From assembly GCA_028015205.1 (NCBI GenBank), contig CM051517.1:26001-90000 (forward strand): a DNA stretch of 64,000 nucleotides. The letters are read 5' to 3'. Source of the DNA: Mytilisepta virgata. Taxonomy: Eukaryota; Mollusca; Bivalvia; Mytilida; Mytilidae. A program made the position numbers and the translations under genes. Below the pieces are notes generated by a model. It was not told the DNA's origin. It ran no database searches and saw only the letters and a program-made list of their open reading frames with translations. Numbering within the stretch: the stretch's first letter is position 1; each line of letters begins with the position of its first letter. This document shows, piece after piece, positions 62,801 to 64,000 of this stretch.

Positions 62801-62980
62801 TGAAAGTAGTTCCTAACACTAACCCTAACCCTAACCCAATTAACAAAGAATGCACTGTAACACTAACCCTAACCCTAACCCTAACCCTTAACCCTTTGGT
62901 TTGTATTCATACGCCAAGCCGATTTACTCCTAACTAATTGATCATCCGACGGTTTATCAGCCACAATTGCCTAATACCCT
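53845..62980 (+). repeat. Seven-copy higher-order repeat, about 1.4 kb period
   Basis: Copies start at 53845, 55273, 56684, 58065, 59489, 60912 and 62354. Each is a module truncated at the same base (CCCTATCTGATTAC), with body end and c2 tail, and all but the last are followed by an array of 0.6-0.8 kb closing with the same CCTAA/CCCCTAA/CCTAA signature. The first copy has an extra CATGCT at about 54045. Arrays after the copies at 58065 and 60912 share a CCCCTAA at mid-length, those before them do not, so a dimer of about 2.8 kb seems duplicated. Confidence 0.85.
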
Positions 62981-63354
62981 AACCTAACCCTAACCCTAAC
63001 CCTAACCCTACCCTAACCCTAACCCTAACCCTAACCCTAACCCTAACCCTAACCCTAACCCTAACCCTAACCCTAACCCTAACCCTAACCCTAACCCTAA
63101 CCCTAACCCTAACCCTAACCCTAACCCTAACCCTAACCCTAACCCTAACCCTAACCCTAACCCTAACCCTAACCCTAACCCTAACCCTAACCCTAACCCT
63201 AACCCTAACCCTAACCCTAACCCTAACCCTAACCCTAACCCTAACCCTAACCCTAACCCTAACCCTAACCCTAACCCTAACCCTAACCCTAACCCTAACC
63301 CTAACCCTAACCCCTAACCCTAACCCTAACCCTAACCCTAACCCTAACCCTAAC
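62981..63354 (+). repeat. Telomeric array with irregular left end
   Basis: Begins with CCTAA and CCCTACCC irregularities, then pure hexamers and one CCCCTAA. It lacks the signature that closes the higher-order repeat arrays, marking the right border of that block. Confidence 0.95.
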
Positions 63355-63574
63355 CCTTTGGTTTGTATTCATACGCCAAGCCGATTTACTCCTTACTAAT
63401 TGACCATCCGACGGTTTATCAGCCACAATTGCCTAATACCCTAACCCTAACCCTAACCCTAACCCTAACCCTAACCTAACCCTAACCCTAACCCTAACCC
63501 TAACCCTAACCCTAACCCTAACCCTAACCCTAACCCTAACCCTAACCCCTAACCCTAACCCTAACCCTAACCCT
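63355..63574 (+). repeat. Isolated cassette plus array
   Basis: The cassette starts at CTTTGGTTTG without the usual TTAACCC, combines TTACTAATTG with TTTATCAGCCAC, and is followed by about 22 hexamers. It mixes c4 and c2 features, as if recombined. Confidence 0.8.
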
Positions 63575-64000
63575 TAACCCTTTGGTTTGTATTCATACGC
63601 CAAGCCGATTTACTCCTTACTAATTGACCATCCGACGGTTTATCAGCAACAATTGCCTAATACCCTAACCCTAACCCTAACCCTAACCCTTCAAAAACAC
63701 TCAAAAACATCCAAAATGCAAAAATAACACATTGTTGAAAAACACCTAAAAATGTTGGACTTTGTCAATTTTTCAAACTTTTGTTTTGGTAAATGGCTTT
63801 TTCGCCGTTTTCATACAGATATAAAATCGTTGCTAACTATCTGATTACTACTGGTCTTTGCCACGTAATAGAGTATAGTTTTAGCTTTCCAGAACTGGTC
63901 TACTTTAGAAAATCGGTTAAGACAACACTGAGATATATGCATGTAAAGTTGTAACAAAACACTTATTAAAACGCTTTTAATGCTTTATTCCATAGCTTGT
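63575..64000 (+). repeat. Subtelomeric module, cut by window end
   Basis: Header c4 and body from 63690, joined as CCCTTCAAAAAC, the form seen also at 4612, 37685 and 40362. It continues beyond the window. Confidence 0.85.

Overview
The window is a eukaryotic, probably metazoan, telomeric/subtelomeric region. The evidence is many kilobases of CCCTAA (TTAGGG) hexamers, AT-rich unique DNA, and one spliced gene family with GT-AG introns. The species cannot be fixed from sequence alone. TTAGGG argues against most insects (TTAGG) and nematodes (TTAGGC); an invertebrate such as a mollusc is possible but is a guess. All telomeric arrays read CCCTAA on the + strand, so the chromosome end lies to the left of position 1 and the interior to the right.

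Three sequence types alternate. (1) Pure or slightly variant CCCTAA arrays, from about 100 bp to 2.15 kb. (2) A subtelomeric module, whole or truncated about 30 times. It has a roughly 90-bp header cassette (TTAACCCTTTGGTTTG ... GCCTAATACC), a few hexamers, a body of about 613 bp starting TTCAAAAACACTC, and a tail (a short spacer with telomeric hexamers, then a second cassette). The body has a type A form (CCCTTTGTAAT, CATGTACTATATAAGC) and a type B form (CCCTTTTGTAAT, CATGTTACATATAAGC). The cassette has variants c1 (ends GGTTAACAGCAAC), c2 (AACTAATTGATCATCC), c3 (AAGTAATTGACCATCC) and c4 (TTACTAATTG ... TTTATCAGCAAC). (3) Two nearly identical elements of about 9 kb, at 6010-14984 and 20210-29142, each sitting directly inside CCCTAA repeats.

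Each 9-kb element carries one four-exon gene on the + strand. In the second copy it can be read through as a protein of about 1025 residues: a basic N-terminus, two C2H2-like zinc fingers, an acidic linker with a 17-residue repeat, a tyrosine-recombinase (YR) core-binding and catalytic domain, and a Myb/SANT-like C-terminus. I see no reverse transcriptase, RNase H or DDE transposase. This best fits a Crypton-like YR DNA transposon. Copy 1 has the same gene with a 1-bp deletion and an early stop. The element ends carry an inverted TTA(N2)ACGAAG, and both junctions with the telomere can be explained by recombination at a shared TAA. This suggests a telomere-targeted YR transposon, the most interesting feature here.

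Layout: 1-6009 modules and arrays, an AP-1-like minisatellite at 2.1-2.6 kb and a scar of the element end at 5813; 6010-14984 element 1; 14985-20209 arrays and two modules; 20210-29142 element 2; 29143-53844 arrays and intact or truncated modules; 53845-62980 a seven-copy higher-order repeat of about 1.4 kb; 62981-64000 arrays and the start of another module. Apart from the transposon gene I find no protein-coding gene, tRNA, rRNA or CRISPR. The pattern of telomere-cassette-telomere amplification with breakpoints at short shared sequences resembles recombination-based (ALT-like) telomere growth. Because the DNA is so repetitive, assembly collapse or expansion is a real caveat.
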